From: UBA11524 sp964464815
Lineage (GTDB): Bacteria > Bacillota > Clostridia > Christensenellales > Aristaeellaceae
DNA length: 64,000 bases
Direction: 5' to 3'
Assembly: GCA_964464815.1 (NCBI GenBank)
Contig: CAYXHF010000001.1
Location: 1-64,000 of the forward strand
Made by a program: the position numbers and the translations under genes. Below, in pieces: positions 8,277-15,856 of this stretch (position 1 is the stretch's first letter; each line of letters starts with the position of its first letter). Below the pieces are notes generated by a model that worked only from the letters and a program-made list of their open reading frames with translations, was not told where the DNA came from and made no database searches.

Positions 8277-9142
8277 TGCCCACGCTGTATGTGGTCGGTA
8301 CGCCCATTGGCAATCTGAACGACATGACGCCGCGCGCCATTGAGACGCTGCGCAAGGTGCAGCTGATTGCAGCGGAGGATACCCGCGTGACCAAGAAGCT
8401 GCTAACGGTGTTTGACATTGACACGCCCCTGACGGCCTGCCATCAGCATAACGAGGACACCAAGGGCGCGTATCTGGCGGACAAGATGGTCGCCGAGCAA
8501 ATTGACATTGCCCTGACGACGGATGCGGGAACGCCCTGCATCTCCGACCCGGGCTACGCGCTGGTGAAGGCGTGTGTGGAGCGCGGCATCGAGGTGCTGG
8601 CGATTCCGGGCTGCTGCGCGTCGATTTCGGCGCTGTCGGTCAGCGGGTTTGATACGCGGGAATTCGCCTTCTACGGCTTCTTGCCGCGCGAAAAGAAGGA
8701 TTTGCGCGAGAAGCTGCAACAGATGGCGCGTCAGGTGAAGGTGGCGGCGGTGCATGAATCGCCCTTCCGCGTGGTGGAGCTGGTGGAAACCATCAGTGAA
8801 ACGCTGCCGGGCTGCCGCGTGAGTGCGTCCTGCGACCTGACGAAGCTGCACGAAAAGACGATTCGTGGCACGGCGGAGGAGGTCTTGCAGCTGCTGCGCG
8901 ATAATCCCAAGGCGGAAAAGGGCGAGTACTGCCTGATTCTGGATATGCATGAGGTGACGCTACCGGAGGAAAAAGCGCCGGTGGCAGATGTGACGCTGGA
9001 GGCACGGCTGATTGATGCCATGGTGCAGCATGACCTGTCCCTGCGGGATGCGCAGAGCGAATTGGTGCTGGACGGTGAAAAGAAGAATGCAGTCAAGGCG
9101 GCGGCGTTGCGGCTGAAAAAGCTGTTTGCGGAGGATGAGTGA
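8276..9142 (+). CDS. rsmI: 16S rRNA (cytidine-1402 2'-O) methyltransferase
   Basis: Adds the ribose methyl to C1402, completing m4Cm1402 with RsmH. 288 residues. The tetrapyrrole-methylase fold is recognised by LYVVGTPIGNLNDMTPRAIE at the start, IAAEDTR, TDAGTPCISDPG and FYGFLPREKK. The usual IPGASA loop reads AIPGCCASISAL here. A C-terminal extension of about 50 residues (SLRDAQSELVLDGEKKNAVK) matches the RNA-binding tail of RsmI. The start ATG overlaps the rsmH stop by one base, so translation is probably coupled. The following fumarase gene starts 2 bases after its stop. Confidence 0.94.
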   Translation: MPTLYVVGTPIGNLNDMTPRAIETLRKVQLIAAEDTRVTKKLLTVFDIDTPLTACHQHNEDTKGAYLADKMVAEQIDIALTTDAGTPCISDPGYALVKACVERGIEVLAIPGCCASISALSVSGFDTREFAFYGFLPREKKDLREKLQQMARQVKVAAVHESPFRVVELVETISETLPGCRVSASCDLTKLHEKTIRGTAEEVLQLLRDNPKAEKGEYCLILDMHEVTLPEEKAPVADVTLEARLIDAMVQHDLSLRDAQSELVLDGEKKNAVKAAALRLKKLFAEDE

Positions 9143-9144
9143 GT

Positions 9145-9984
9145 ATGAAAACCATACAGGCACAGACCATTACCGATACGATTGCCCAATTGTGTATTCA
9201 GGCCAACCGCGATTTGCCGCAGGACGTGGCCGCGGCGCTGCATGCGGCACAGGAGACGGAAACCTTTGCGCCCGCACAGGATATTTTGTCTCTGCTGGTG
9301 AAGAATGAACAGATTGCCCGCAACACCCAAATGCCCATCTGTCAGGATACCGGCATGGCGATTGTGTTTGCCGATGTCGGGCAGGATGTGCATATTGAGG
9401 GCGCGTTCGAGGAGGCTATTCACACTGGTGTACATCGCGGATATGTGGAGGGACTGCTGCGTAAGAGCGTGGTGGGCGATCCCTTGCGCCGCGTGAACAC
9501 GGGCGACAATACGCCGGCCATCATCCACACGCGCCTTGTGCCGGGTGACCAGGTGACATTGACGGTCGCGCCCAAGGGCTTTGGCAGCGAAAACATGAGT
9601 CGCTTGCAGATGCTCACGCCCGCCAGTGGTCTGGAAGGCGTGAAGCACTTCGTGCTGGAAACGGTGCGCATGGCAGGGGCAAATCCCTGTCCGCCGATGG
9701 TGCTGGGCATTGGCATCGGTGGTGACTTTGAGCAGGTCGCGGAGAATGCCAAGCGTGCCCTGATGCTGCCGCTGGGCAAGCAGAATGACGATCCGTTCTA
9801 TGCGCAGCTGGAAACGGAGCTGCTGGACGAAATCAACCGCACGGGCATTGGCCCGCAGGGCCTGGGTGGCAGAACGACGTGTCTGGGACTACATGTGATT
9901 GCGGCGCCGACGCATATTGCCGGTCTACCCGTGGCGGTGAACGTCAGCTGCCACGTGACGCGCCACGCAACGGCAGTGCTGTAA
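9145..9984 (+). CDS. Class I fumarate hydratase (fumarase / L-tartrate dehydratase type), alpha subunit
   Basis: Catalytic [4Fe-4S] half of a two-subunit hydro-lyase, most likely fumarate to malate. 279 residues. The three expected cluster cysteines fall in MPICQDTGMA, NPCPPMVLGIGIGG and RTTCLGLHV. Start: ATG with GGAGG 10 bases upstream; a GTG six bases earlier is too close to the site. It sits 2 bases after rsmI and is followed by the beta subunit after 21 bases. Tartrate dehydratase has the same architecture; no tartrate genes are near, so fumarase is preferred. It would act in a partial TCA branch with PEP carboxykinase. Confidence 0.88.
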   Translation: MKTIQAQTITDTIAQLCIQANRDLPQDVAAALHAAQETETFAPAQDILSLLVKNEQIARNTQMPICQDTGMAIVFADVGQDVHIEGAFEEAIHTGVHRGYVEGLLRKSVVGDPLRRVNTGDNTPAIIHTRLVPGDQVTLTVAPKGFGSENMSRLQMLTPASGLEGVKHFVLETVRMAGANPCPPMVLGIGIGGDFEQVAENAKRALMLPLGKQNDDPFYAQLETELLDEINRTGIGPQGLGGRTTCLGLHVIAAPTHIAGLPVAVNVSCHVTRHATAVL

Positions 9985-10005
9985 TAACAAACGGAGGGAA
10001 AACAA

Positions 10006-10560
10006 ATGCGGAAACTGACAACGCCTCTGACGGAGGAAATGGTCAAATCGCTGCATGCAGGGGAGCATGTGCTACTCTCTGGCGTGGTATATACGGCGCG
10101 TGACGCGGCGCATCTGCGCATGATGGACTTGCTCAGGGAAGGCAAGCCACTTCCGGTGGACTTGGAGGGACAGGTGATTTATTACGCCGGCCCGACGCCG
10201 ACACCGGCAGGTCGCCCGGTTGGCTCGATTGGCCCGACGACGTCCACACGCATGGATGCCTCCACGCCGACGCTGCTTGCGCATGGTCTGCGTGGCATGA
10301 TTGGCAAGGGAAGCCGCTCACAGGCTGTGATGGATGCCATGCAGGAGCATCCGGCGGTGTATTTTGCGGCGGTCGGCGGCGCGGCGGCGCTGATGGCCGA
10401 ATGCGTCACGTCGCTGGAGGTTATTTGCTGGGATGATTTAGGCCCGGAATCGGTCAAGCGTCTGACGCTGCATGAGCTGCCGCTGGTGGTGGCGGCAGAC
10501 TGCTATGGTCAGGATGCCTTCACCCTGGGACAGCAGGAATATCTGGAACAACAAAAATAA
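10006..10560 (+). CDS. Class I fumarate hydratase (fumarase / L-tartrate dehydratase type), beta subunit
   Basis: C-terminal half of the split class I fumarase; contributes to the active site with the alpha subunit. 184 residues, normal length. Family features are LSGVVYTARDAAHLRM, YYAGPTPTPAGRPVGSIGPTTS, MIGKGSRSQAV and YFAAVGGAAALMAE. The start ATG follows CGGAGGGAAAACAA. Last gene of the folC transcript; a hairpin follows its stop within 10 bases. Confidence 0.9.
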   Translation: MRKLTTPLTEEMVKSLHAGEHVLLSGVVYTARDAAHLRMMDLLREGKPLPVDLEGQVIYYAGPTPTPAGRPVGSIGPTTSTRMDASTPTLLAHGLRGMIGKGSRSQAVMDAMQEHPAVYFAAVGGAAALMAECVTSLEVICWDDLGPESVKRLTLHELPLVVAADCYGQDAFTLGQQEYLEQQK

Positions 10561-10565
10561 TCAAG

Positions 10566-10611
10566 CAGCCCGGAAGCCGAAGCAGAGAATTCTGCCGTGA
10601 TTTCCGGGCTG
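10566..10611. terminator. Hairpin between convergent fumarase and MATE genes
   Basis: CAGCCCGGAA and TTCCGGGCTG pair perfectly around a 26-base loop that itself contains GCAGA/TCTGC. TTTGTG follows on the plus strand. It lies between two stop codons 59 bases apart and probably serves both genes. Confidence 0.7.
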
Positions 10612-10619
10612 TTTGTGCC

Positions 10620-11990
10620 TTATACTTCTTTCACGAAGTGGTGTGAGGGATGGAACAGGCGACTGCGGTGATACGCAATGCACTGAAGCAGGGAGCAGAG
10701 CATCCATCCGACCGGATAGCTCAGCGCAACGGCGATGAAGCGCAAATTCTCATCCGTGATGAACGACGTGGCGCAGAAAAGGTACACCTGACGGAACAGC
10801 ACGAAGGAGAAGAGCATGATGAGCGTGGGCAGCAGGGAATTGCCGATGCCGCGCAACGCGCCGGAGTAGAGCTGGTTGAAGGTAATCAGCAGATAGAAGG
10901 GCGTGATGATATACAGGAAACGGATGCCATAGCCGATGACGGTTTCCGAATCGCAAATCAGCGAAAGCAGCGGGTGCGCAAAGCACATCACGAGGCTGGC
11001 GCAGACGGCCATGCAGCCAAGGGACAGCAGAATGCCGGTGCGAACGCCCTTGCGCGCGCGTTCGGGCTTGCGTGCGCCCCAGTTCTGTGCCACGAAGGTG
11101 GTGGAGGCTTGCGCAATGGCCATGACCGGCACCATCAGGAAGGCGTCGATGCGGTTGTATGCCGCCCAGCCCGAGGCGCTCAAATCGCCCAGGTCGTTGA
11201 TGTAGCCCTGCACAAAGACGTTGGAGAAGGAAGTCAGACCCTGCTGGATGCTGGCGGGTAAGCCGATAATCAGAATCTGCTTGAGCACATCGCCGCTGAT
11301 GCGCAGCTTGTTCCAGCGCAGACCGTATGCGCTTTTTTCCCTTGTCAGGACAAACAGCACCAGCACGGCACTGGCCGCCTGCGCGATGATGGTGGCGTAG
11401 GCCACGCCCGCAACGCCCATGTGGAAGCGAATCACGAACAGCAAATCCAGCGCGGTATTGAGAATCGCGGAGAAAATCAGGAAATACAGCGGTCGGCGTG
11501 AATCGCCCACGGCACGCAGGATGGCGCTGCCCATGTTGTAAATCAGCAGGCCCGCAATGCCGGAAAAGTAGATGGTCAGGTACTGGCTGGCCTCCTCGAG
11601 CATAATATTCGGCGTGCGCATCAGGCGCAGACCGGGCGTGACCAGCGAAACGCCAACAACGGTCATTACTGCGCAGAGCAAAAAGGTGACAACCATGGTG
11701 GTATGCACCGCGCGCTGAATTCTGTCCTCATCCTTGGCGCCATAGGCTTGGCTGATGACCGCACCAGCACCCAGAGAAAGACCGTTGCAAATGCCGATGA
11801 GCATGTTGATGATATTGCCTGTTGATCCGACCGCGCCAAGCGCCGTTTCACCCACGAAATTGCCCACAACAACCGTGTCAACGGTGCTGTAGAGCTGCTG
11901 GAAGAGCAGCCCGATGGTCAGCGGTAGTGCAAACGCAATATATTGGCGCAGGATGCTACCCTGCGTCATATCTGCATCTTTGCGTGCCAT
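10620..11990 (-). CDS. MATE-family efflux transporter
   Basis: Integral membrane exporter driven by Na+ or H+, typical of multidrug/toxin extrusion proteins. 456 residues with about 12 hydrophobic segments. The N-terminus SILRQYIAFALPLTIGLLFQ and VDTVVVGNFVGETALGAVG are the standard MATE opening; a second repeat starts near ILIIGLPASIQQGLTSFSN. Start: the ATG of MARKDADMTQ, with AGGAGG 10 bases upstream; the ATG 9 bases earlier lies almost on the site. Single gene with its own promoter. Substrate unknown. Confidence 0.9.
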   Translation of the reverse strand: MARKDADMTQGSILRQYIAFALPLTIGLLFQQLYSTVDTVVVGNFVGETALGAVGSTGNIINMLIGICNGLSLGAGAVISQAYGAKDEDRIQRAVHTTMVVTFLLCAVMTVVGVSLVTPGLRLMRTPNIMLEEASQYLTIYFSGIAGLLIYNMGSAILRAVGDSRRPLYFLIFSAILNTALDLLFVIRFHMGVAGVAYATIIAQAASAVLVLFVLTREKSAYGLRWNKLRISGDVLKQILIIGLPASIQQGLTSFSNVFVQGYINDLGDLSASGWAAYNRIDAFLMVPVMAIAQASTTFVAQNWGARKPERARKGVRTGILLSLGCMAVCASLVMCFAHPLLSLICDSETVIGYGIRFLYIITPFYLLITFNQLYSGALRGIGNSLLPTLIMLFSFVLFRQVYLFCATSFITDENLRFIAVALSYPVGWMLCSLLQCIAYHRSRLFHPSHHFVKEV

Positions 11991-12016
11991 ATGAATCATT
12001 CCTCCTGTTCGCTTTC

Positions 12017-12045
12017 AATATATCACGCATTGTATCCTTCGTCAA
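12017..12045 (-). promoter_or_regulatory. Promoter of the MATE gene
   Basis: On the minus strand TTGACG, 17 bases, TATATT; the -10 is 26 bases from the start codon. Confidence 0.65.
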
Positions 12046-12123
12046 TGCATACGCTGTCATCACATGCAGAATTAGAAGGTTTGCCACACAGAATCTTTCC
12101 ATGCAGGAATACGCTTTGACTCA

Positions 12124-12167
12124 ACAAAAAACGCCTGTGTCGCGTTAAAAGGGCGACAAACAGGCGC
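12124..12167 (-). terminator. Rho-independent terminator of the mreB-like gene
   Basis: On the minus strand CGCCTGT-TTGTCGC pairs with GCGAC-ACAGGCG around a short A/T loop, then six T. It lies about 20 bases after the stop. Confidence 0.8.
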
Positions 12168-12188
12168 AAGGGCCAAAGGAAAAGAGAA

Positions 12189-13223
12189 TTACAGGCGCTT
12201 AAAGCCATGGCGACCGTCATTGAGGACGTTGGCATAGCTGGCAGGATCCTCGGCGGCCAGACCGCAACCAAGCACGACGCTGGTCTGCGGGTCGTCGGCG
12301 ACGCCACAGGGAATGTGCAGGGCGGAGAAAATCGCATCCGGCAGGCGAGAAAGCCCTGCCGCGCCACCGGTGAGGATGATGCCGTCCTCGAAAATGTCAG
12401 CGGCCAGCTGCGGCGGCGTGCGCACCAGCACGTTCTGGATGCTGGTAATCAGCGCCCCAACCGTCTCGCGCAGCGCCTCATAGATTTCGCTGGCGTGAAT
12501 TTCCTGCGTGTGGGGAAGACCAGTCAGGCGATAGCGGCCAACGACCTCCATCGTGAAGTCGTTTTCCGGCTCAACGGGCATGGCCGATCCGAGGGTGATT
12601 TTGACCTGCTCGGCGGTGCGCTCACCAATCAGCAGGCTGTATTTTTGCAGCAGATAACGGATAATCGCTTCGTCAAAGGCATCGCCGCCGTAGTAGACAC
12701 TGGCGGACTGCACCACCTGTCCCTCAGAAATGACGGCAATGTCGGTGATGCCGGCACCCATGTCGATAATCATGTGGCCATAGCGCTGCTGCAAATCAAG
12801 CCCAACGCCCAGCGCGGCGGCCAGCGGACGCTCCAGCAGATGGGTACGCTTCACGCCTGCGTCCAGCAGGATGTTAATCAGGGAATGCTTTTCCGTCTCC
12901 GTCACGCCGGAGGGAACGCTCATGACGACCTTCGGGCCGGAGAACAGGCGCTTTTCCAACACACCGCCCAGAAAGTACCGCAGCATTGTGTTCGTCAGCT
13001 CAAAATCGGCAACCGTGCCCTGACGGAGCGGACGGAGCGCCAGAATATTGCCCGGCGTGCGCCCAATCATGCGGTACGCATCCGTGCCGACAGCCAGCAC
13101 CTTCTTGGTGGAGCGCTCAATGGAAACCACCGCCGGTTGACGGAGGACAATCCCCTTGCCCTTTTGGTAAATCAGCACGTTGGAGGTGCCCAAATCAATG
13201 CCTAAATCGTTCAGCTGTGCCAT
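12189..13223 (-). CDS. MreB/Mbl-family rod-shape protein
   Basis: Actin-like ATPase that guides cell-wall synthesis on the inner face of the membrane. 344 residues. Phosphate-1 motif GIDLGTSNVLIY (8-19), MIIDMGAGITDIAVIS as phosphate-2, and ILTGGAAGLSRLP as the adenosine motif. VVMSVPSGVTETEK is the MreB form of the connecting motif. Stand-alone: no mreC or mreD beside it, which is usual for mbl-type paralogs, so Mbl rather than MreB is favoured but not proven. The ribosome site AGGTGAG precedes the ATG and a good promoter is upstream. Confidence 0.9.
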   Translation of the reverse strand: MAQLNDLGIDLGTSNVLIYQKGKGIVLRQPAVVSIERSTKKVLAVGTDAYRMIGRTPGNILALRPLRQGTVADFELTNTMLRYFLGGVLEKRLFSGPKVVMSVPSGVTETEKHSLINILLDAGVKRTHLLERPLAAALGVGLDLQQRYGHMIIDMGAGITDIAVISEGQVVQSASVYYGGDAFDEAIIRYLLQKYSLLIGERTAEQVKITLGSAMPVEPENDFTMEVVGRYRLTGLPHTQEIHASEIYEALRETVGALITSIQNVLVRTPPQLAADIFEDGIILTGGAAGLSRLPDAIFSALHIPCGVADDPQTSVVLGCGLAAEDPASYANVLNDGRHGFKRL

Positions 13224-13279
13224 ATATCTATCTCACCTATTATGCATACTCCATGGCGCACTTTGGCACCATACAGCCT

Positions 13280-13308
13280 ATTATACCATTAAAAGAGGAA
13301 AACGTAAA
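13280..13308 (-). promoter_or_regulatory. Promoter of the mreB-like gene
   Basis: On the minus strand TTTACG, 17 bases, TATAAT. Confidence 0.6.
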
Positions 13309-13381
13309 CAGCTTTTTTTCCATCGGATGCCTATTTCCGCGCAGAAAAACATAAAGATACGATGAGAAAGGAGGCGCGGCG

Positions 13382-13636
13382 ATGCGCAGGGAGCCGTTTT
13401 TTCCAAGCGAGGTGACCGGACAGGCCGTCACGGCGACGCTGACAGGCCATACAAGGGTGTATATTGAGCAGCATCAGGGCCTTGTGGGCTACACGGAGGA
13501 GGAGGCGCTGTTCCGCACAAAGGAAGGGACGCTGCGCATTGGCGGCAAGGCGCTTCGCTTTGCGCTCTATACGGCGCAGGAGGCCGTTGTGACCGGCGAA
13601 ATTGAGCAAATCACGATGCTGGGAGGCGGAAAATGA
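13382..13636 (+). CDS. yqfC: Sporulation protein YqfC (YabP/YqfC family)
   Basis: Small 84-residue protein of the YabP/YqfC family. In Bacillus subtilis yqfC belongs to the mother-cell sigma-E regulon; molecular role unknown. The beta-rich core ATLTGHTRVYIEQHQGLVGY and RIGGKALRFALYTAQEAVVTGEI fits the family. The ribosome site AAAGGAGG is 7 bases from the ATG. First gene of a run of seven closely spaced genes. Its stop overlaps the start of yqfD by four bases, as in other spore formers. Confidence 0.85.
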   Translation: MRREPFFPSEVTGQAVTATLTGHTRVYIEQHQGLVGYTEEEALFRTKEGTLRIGGKALRFALYTAQEAVVTGEIEQITMLGGGK

Positions 13637-14814
13637 AAACGGACAACCGTCCCTGGCGAATGGAAATCACGGTCGAAGGGCTGAACCTGTCGCGCTTTGT
13701 GCGTCGGGCAGGTGAACAGGGGATTGCGCTGGAATCGCTCACACTGCATGGAAGGCACTTGACAGCACAGGTACGGGAGAACGACCTGCTTGTACTCAAG
13801 GCACTGGCGGAAAACGGCGGCTGGCGCTTGCAAACGGGTCGGCGACTTGGCACAGGGCGATTGCTGGAAAAGCTGAGAAGCCGCATGGCACTGGTGGCGG
13901 CGATGCTGCTGGGTGTGGCGGCACTGGCGCAGGCGTCACAGGTGATGTGGCGCGTGGAGATTGAAAATGCGGGAATTTACGCTGCTGACCTGCCGGAATA
14001 TCTGGCGGCGCTGGATATTACGCCGCCGCGCTGGAAGAAGGAGGTGGACACGGGTGCATTGCGTGACCTGCTGGAATGGCGCTATCCAGAAACGGCGTGG
14101 ATTGAGTGTGGCTGGCGCGGCATGACGCTGACGATTCGTGTGGTGGATGGCGTGGCATCCGGAATGGCGCTTTCCAGCGAGGGCGCAGGAGATGTGGTGG
14201 CGTCGCGCGACGGAATTGTGGCAAGCATCCTGACCAAGGCCGGGACAGCCGTGGTCAAGCCGGGAACGCTGGTCAGAAAGGGCGATGTGCTGATTCGCGG
14301 CGAGGAGCGGACAGCCGACGGGCAAACACGCTCTGTTTCTGCGCGCGGCGTGGTCATGGCGCGCGTCTGGGACAGCGCCGCCGTCACCATGTGCACCACC
14401 GAGCAGCAGACGATTTACTCCGGGCGCGTGCAGGATACCTTACTGGTCACAACGCCCTTGTTTCCGCTCTGGCAGGTGGAGGAAAGCGGCTTTGTCACAC
14501 AGGATGTGTCCAGACGAACCATGCCGCTGGGTGGCTTCTTCTTTCCCATGACGTGCGTGTGGGAAACACGCTATGAATGCCAAATGGAAACAAAGGAGCG
14601 CTTATTTGCGGAAGTTTCTGGGCAAGCAGGGACGGCAGCACTGCGAAAACTGCGCGAAAAAATCGGGATGAACGAATCTTTGGTTGACAAGTGGGTAAAT
14701 TGTAGTATGATAGAGGATGAGGTTCTGTTGGCTGTCGCAACAGGCGAACGCCTTGTAGACATTGCCATTCAGCAGCCTTCCGGTATGGAGGAAAATGCGC
14801 TTCCGCCGGGATGA
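13633..14814 (+). CDS. yqfD: Sporulation protein YqfD
   Basis: Membrane protein conserved in endospore formers. 393 residues: a cytosolic N-terminal part with MEITVEGLNLSRFVRRA, a single membrane segment at about 85-105 (MALVAAMLLGVAALAQASQ), then a large extracytoplasmic domain. The stretch DVVASRDGIVASILTKAGTA and VVKPGTLVRKGDVLIRGE resembles the biotinyl/lipoyl-like fold of membrane-fusion proteins, as in other YqfD proteins. Overlaps yqfC (ATGA), with GGAGG just upstream of the ATG. It is followed by phoH as in Bacillus and Clostridium. Confidence 0.88.
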   Translation: MKTDNRPWRMEITVEGLNLSRFVRRAGEQGIALESLTLHGRHLTAQVRENDLLVLKALAENGGWRLQTGRRLGTGRLLEKLRSRMALVAAMLLGVAALAQASQVMWRVEIENAGIYAADLPEYLAALDITPPRWKKEVDTGALRDLLEWRYPETAWIECGWRGMTLTIRVVDGVASGMALSSEGAGDVVASRDGIVASILTKAGTAVVKPGTLVRKGDVLIRGEERTADGQTRSVSARGVVMARVWDSAAVTMCTTEQQTIYSGRVQDTLLVTTPLFPLWQVEESGFVTQDVSRRTMPLGGFFFPMTCVWETRYECQMETKERLFAEVSGQAGTAALRKLREKIGMNESLVDKWVNCSMIEDEVLLAVATGERLVDIAIQQPSGMEENALPPG

Positions 14815-14833
14815 GAAAGAAGGAACTTCACTT

Positions 14834-15823
14834 TTGACTGAAACGAGAAAAATCACCCTGACGCTTGATTCGATGGACCTGTATATGTCCCTGTTCGGCC
14901 TGAATGACCAGAATGTCGCCTTGGTGGAGCAGGAATGCGGCGTGACGATTGCCCTGCGCGGGTCAGACCTGACTATCACGGGCGAGGAGGCAGACGCAGC
15001 ACTGGCGGAAAGCGTCATCTGCAAGCTGCTGGAAATGATAGGCCATGGTGACCTGGTTGACCGCACGCGCATCCGCTACGCCATTGCGCTGGCGCGGGAA
15101 GGCAATGTGGATCGCATTGACGAAATCCTGCGCTCCGTGGTGGCCATTACGCACCGCGGCAAGCAGATTCGCTGCAAGACGCTGGGTCAGCAGGAGTATG
15201 TGCAGGCCATCCGTGACCACGACCTGACCTTTGCGGTCGGCCCGGCGGGTACGGGCAAAACGTACCTGGCAATGGCACTGGCCGTGGTGGCGCTGAAAAA
15301 CAAGGAAATTGAGCGAATTGTCCTGACGCGCCCTGCCGTGGAGGCAGGCGAAAAGCTGGGCTTCCTGCCCGGTGATCTGACGCAGAAGGTCGATCCCTAC
15401 CTGCGCCCGCTGTATGATGCGCTCTATGACTTCATGGGCGTGGACAGCTATCAGAAGCTGCTGGAACGCGGTGTGGTGGAGGTTGCGCCGCTGGCGTACA
15501 TGCGCGGCCGCACACTGTCCGATTCCTTCATCATTCTGGATGAGGCGCAGAACACGACCTCGGAGCAGATGAAGATGTTCCTCACGCGTCTTGGCTTTAA
15601 CAGCAAGGTCGTGGTGACGGGCGATATTACCCAGACGGACCTGCCCTATGGCAAAAAATCCGGTCTGGCGGAGGCCGTGGAGATTCTCAAGGGAATTCCC
15701 TCCATCGGCATGGTGCAATTGACGCACAAGGACGTGGTTCGCCACGAGCTGGTGCAGCAGATTGTGCAGGCGTATGACGCCTACTACAGCCAGGAAGCAG
15801 AAAAGAAGGCACAGCGCCCGTAA
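14834..15823 (+). CDS. phoH: PhoH-family ATPase
   Basis: Cytosolic ATP-binding protein thought to act in RNA metabolism together with YbeY. 329 residues. Walker A GPAGTGKT is at 136-143, followed by RPAVEAGEKLGFLPGDL and Walker B IILDEAQN. Start: no good ATG. A TTG giving MTETRKITLTLDS has AAGGA 9 bases upstream; an ATG at 14795 would overlap yqfD by 20 bases and has GGAGG only 3 bases away. The TTG also fits the normal length of the family. Cotranscribed with the yqfC-pgpH group. Confidence 0.9.
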   Translation: MTETRKITLTLDSMDLYMSLFGLNDQNVALVEQECGVTIALRGSDLTITGEEADAALAESVICKLLEMIGHGDLVDRTRIRYAIALAREGNVDRIDEILRSVVAITHRGKQIRCKTLGQQEYVQAIRDHDLTFAVGPAGTGKTYLAMALAVVALKNKEIERIVLTRPAVEAGEKLGFLPGDLTQKVDPYLRPLYDALYDFMGVDSYQKLLERGVVEVAPLAYMRGRTLSDSFIILDEAQNTTSEQMKMFLTRLGFNSKVVVTGDITQTDLPYGKKSGLAEAVEILKGIPSIGMVQLTHKDVVRHELVQQIVQAYDAYYSQEAEKKAQRP

Positions 15824-15856
15824 TCCTGCTTTTCGGTGCAGAAGGAGAGAACATCC

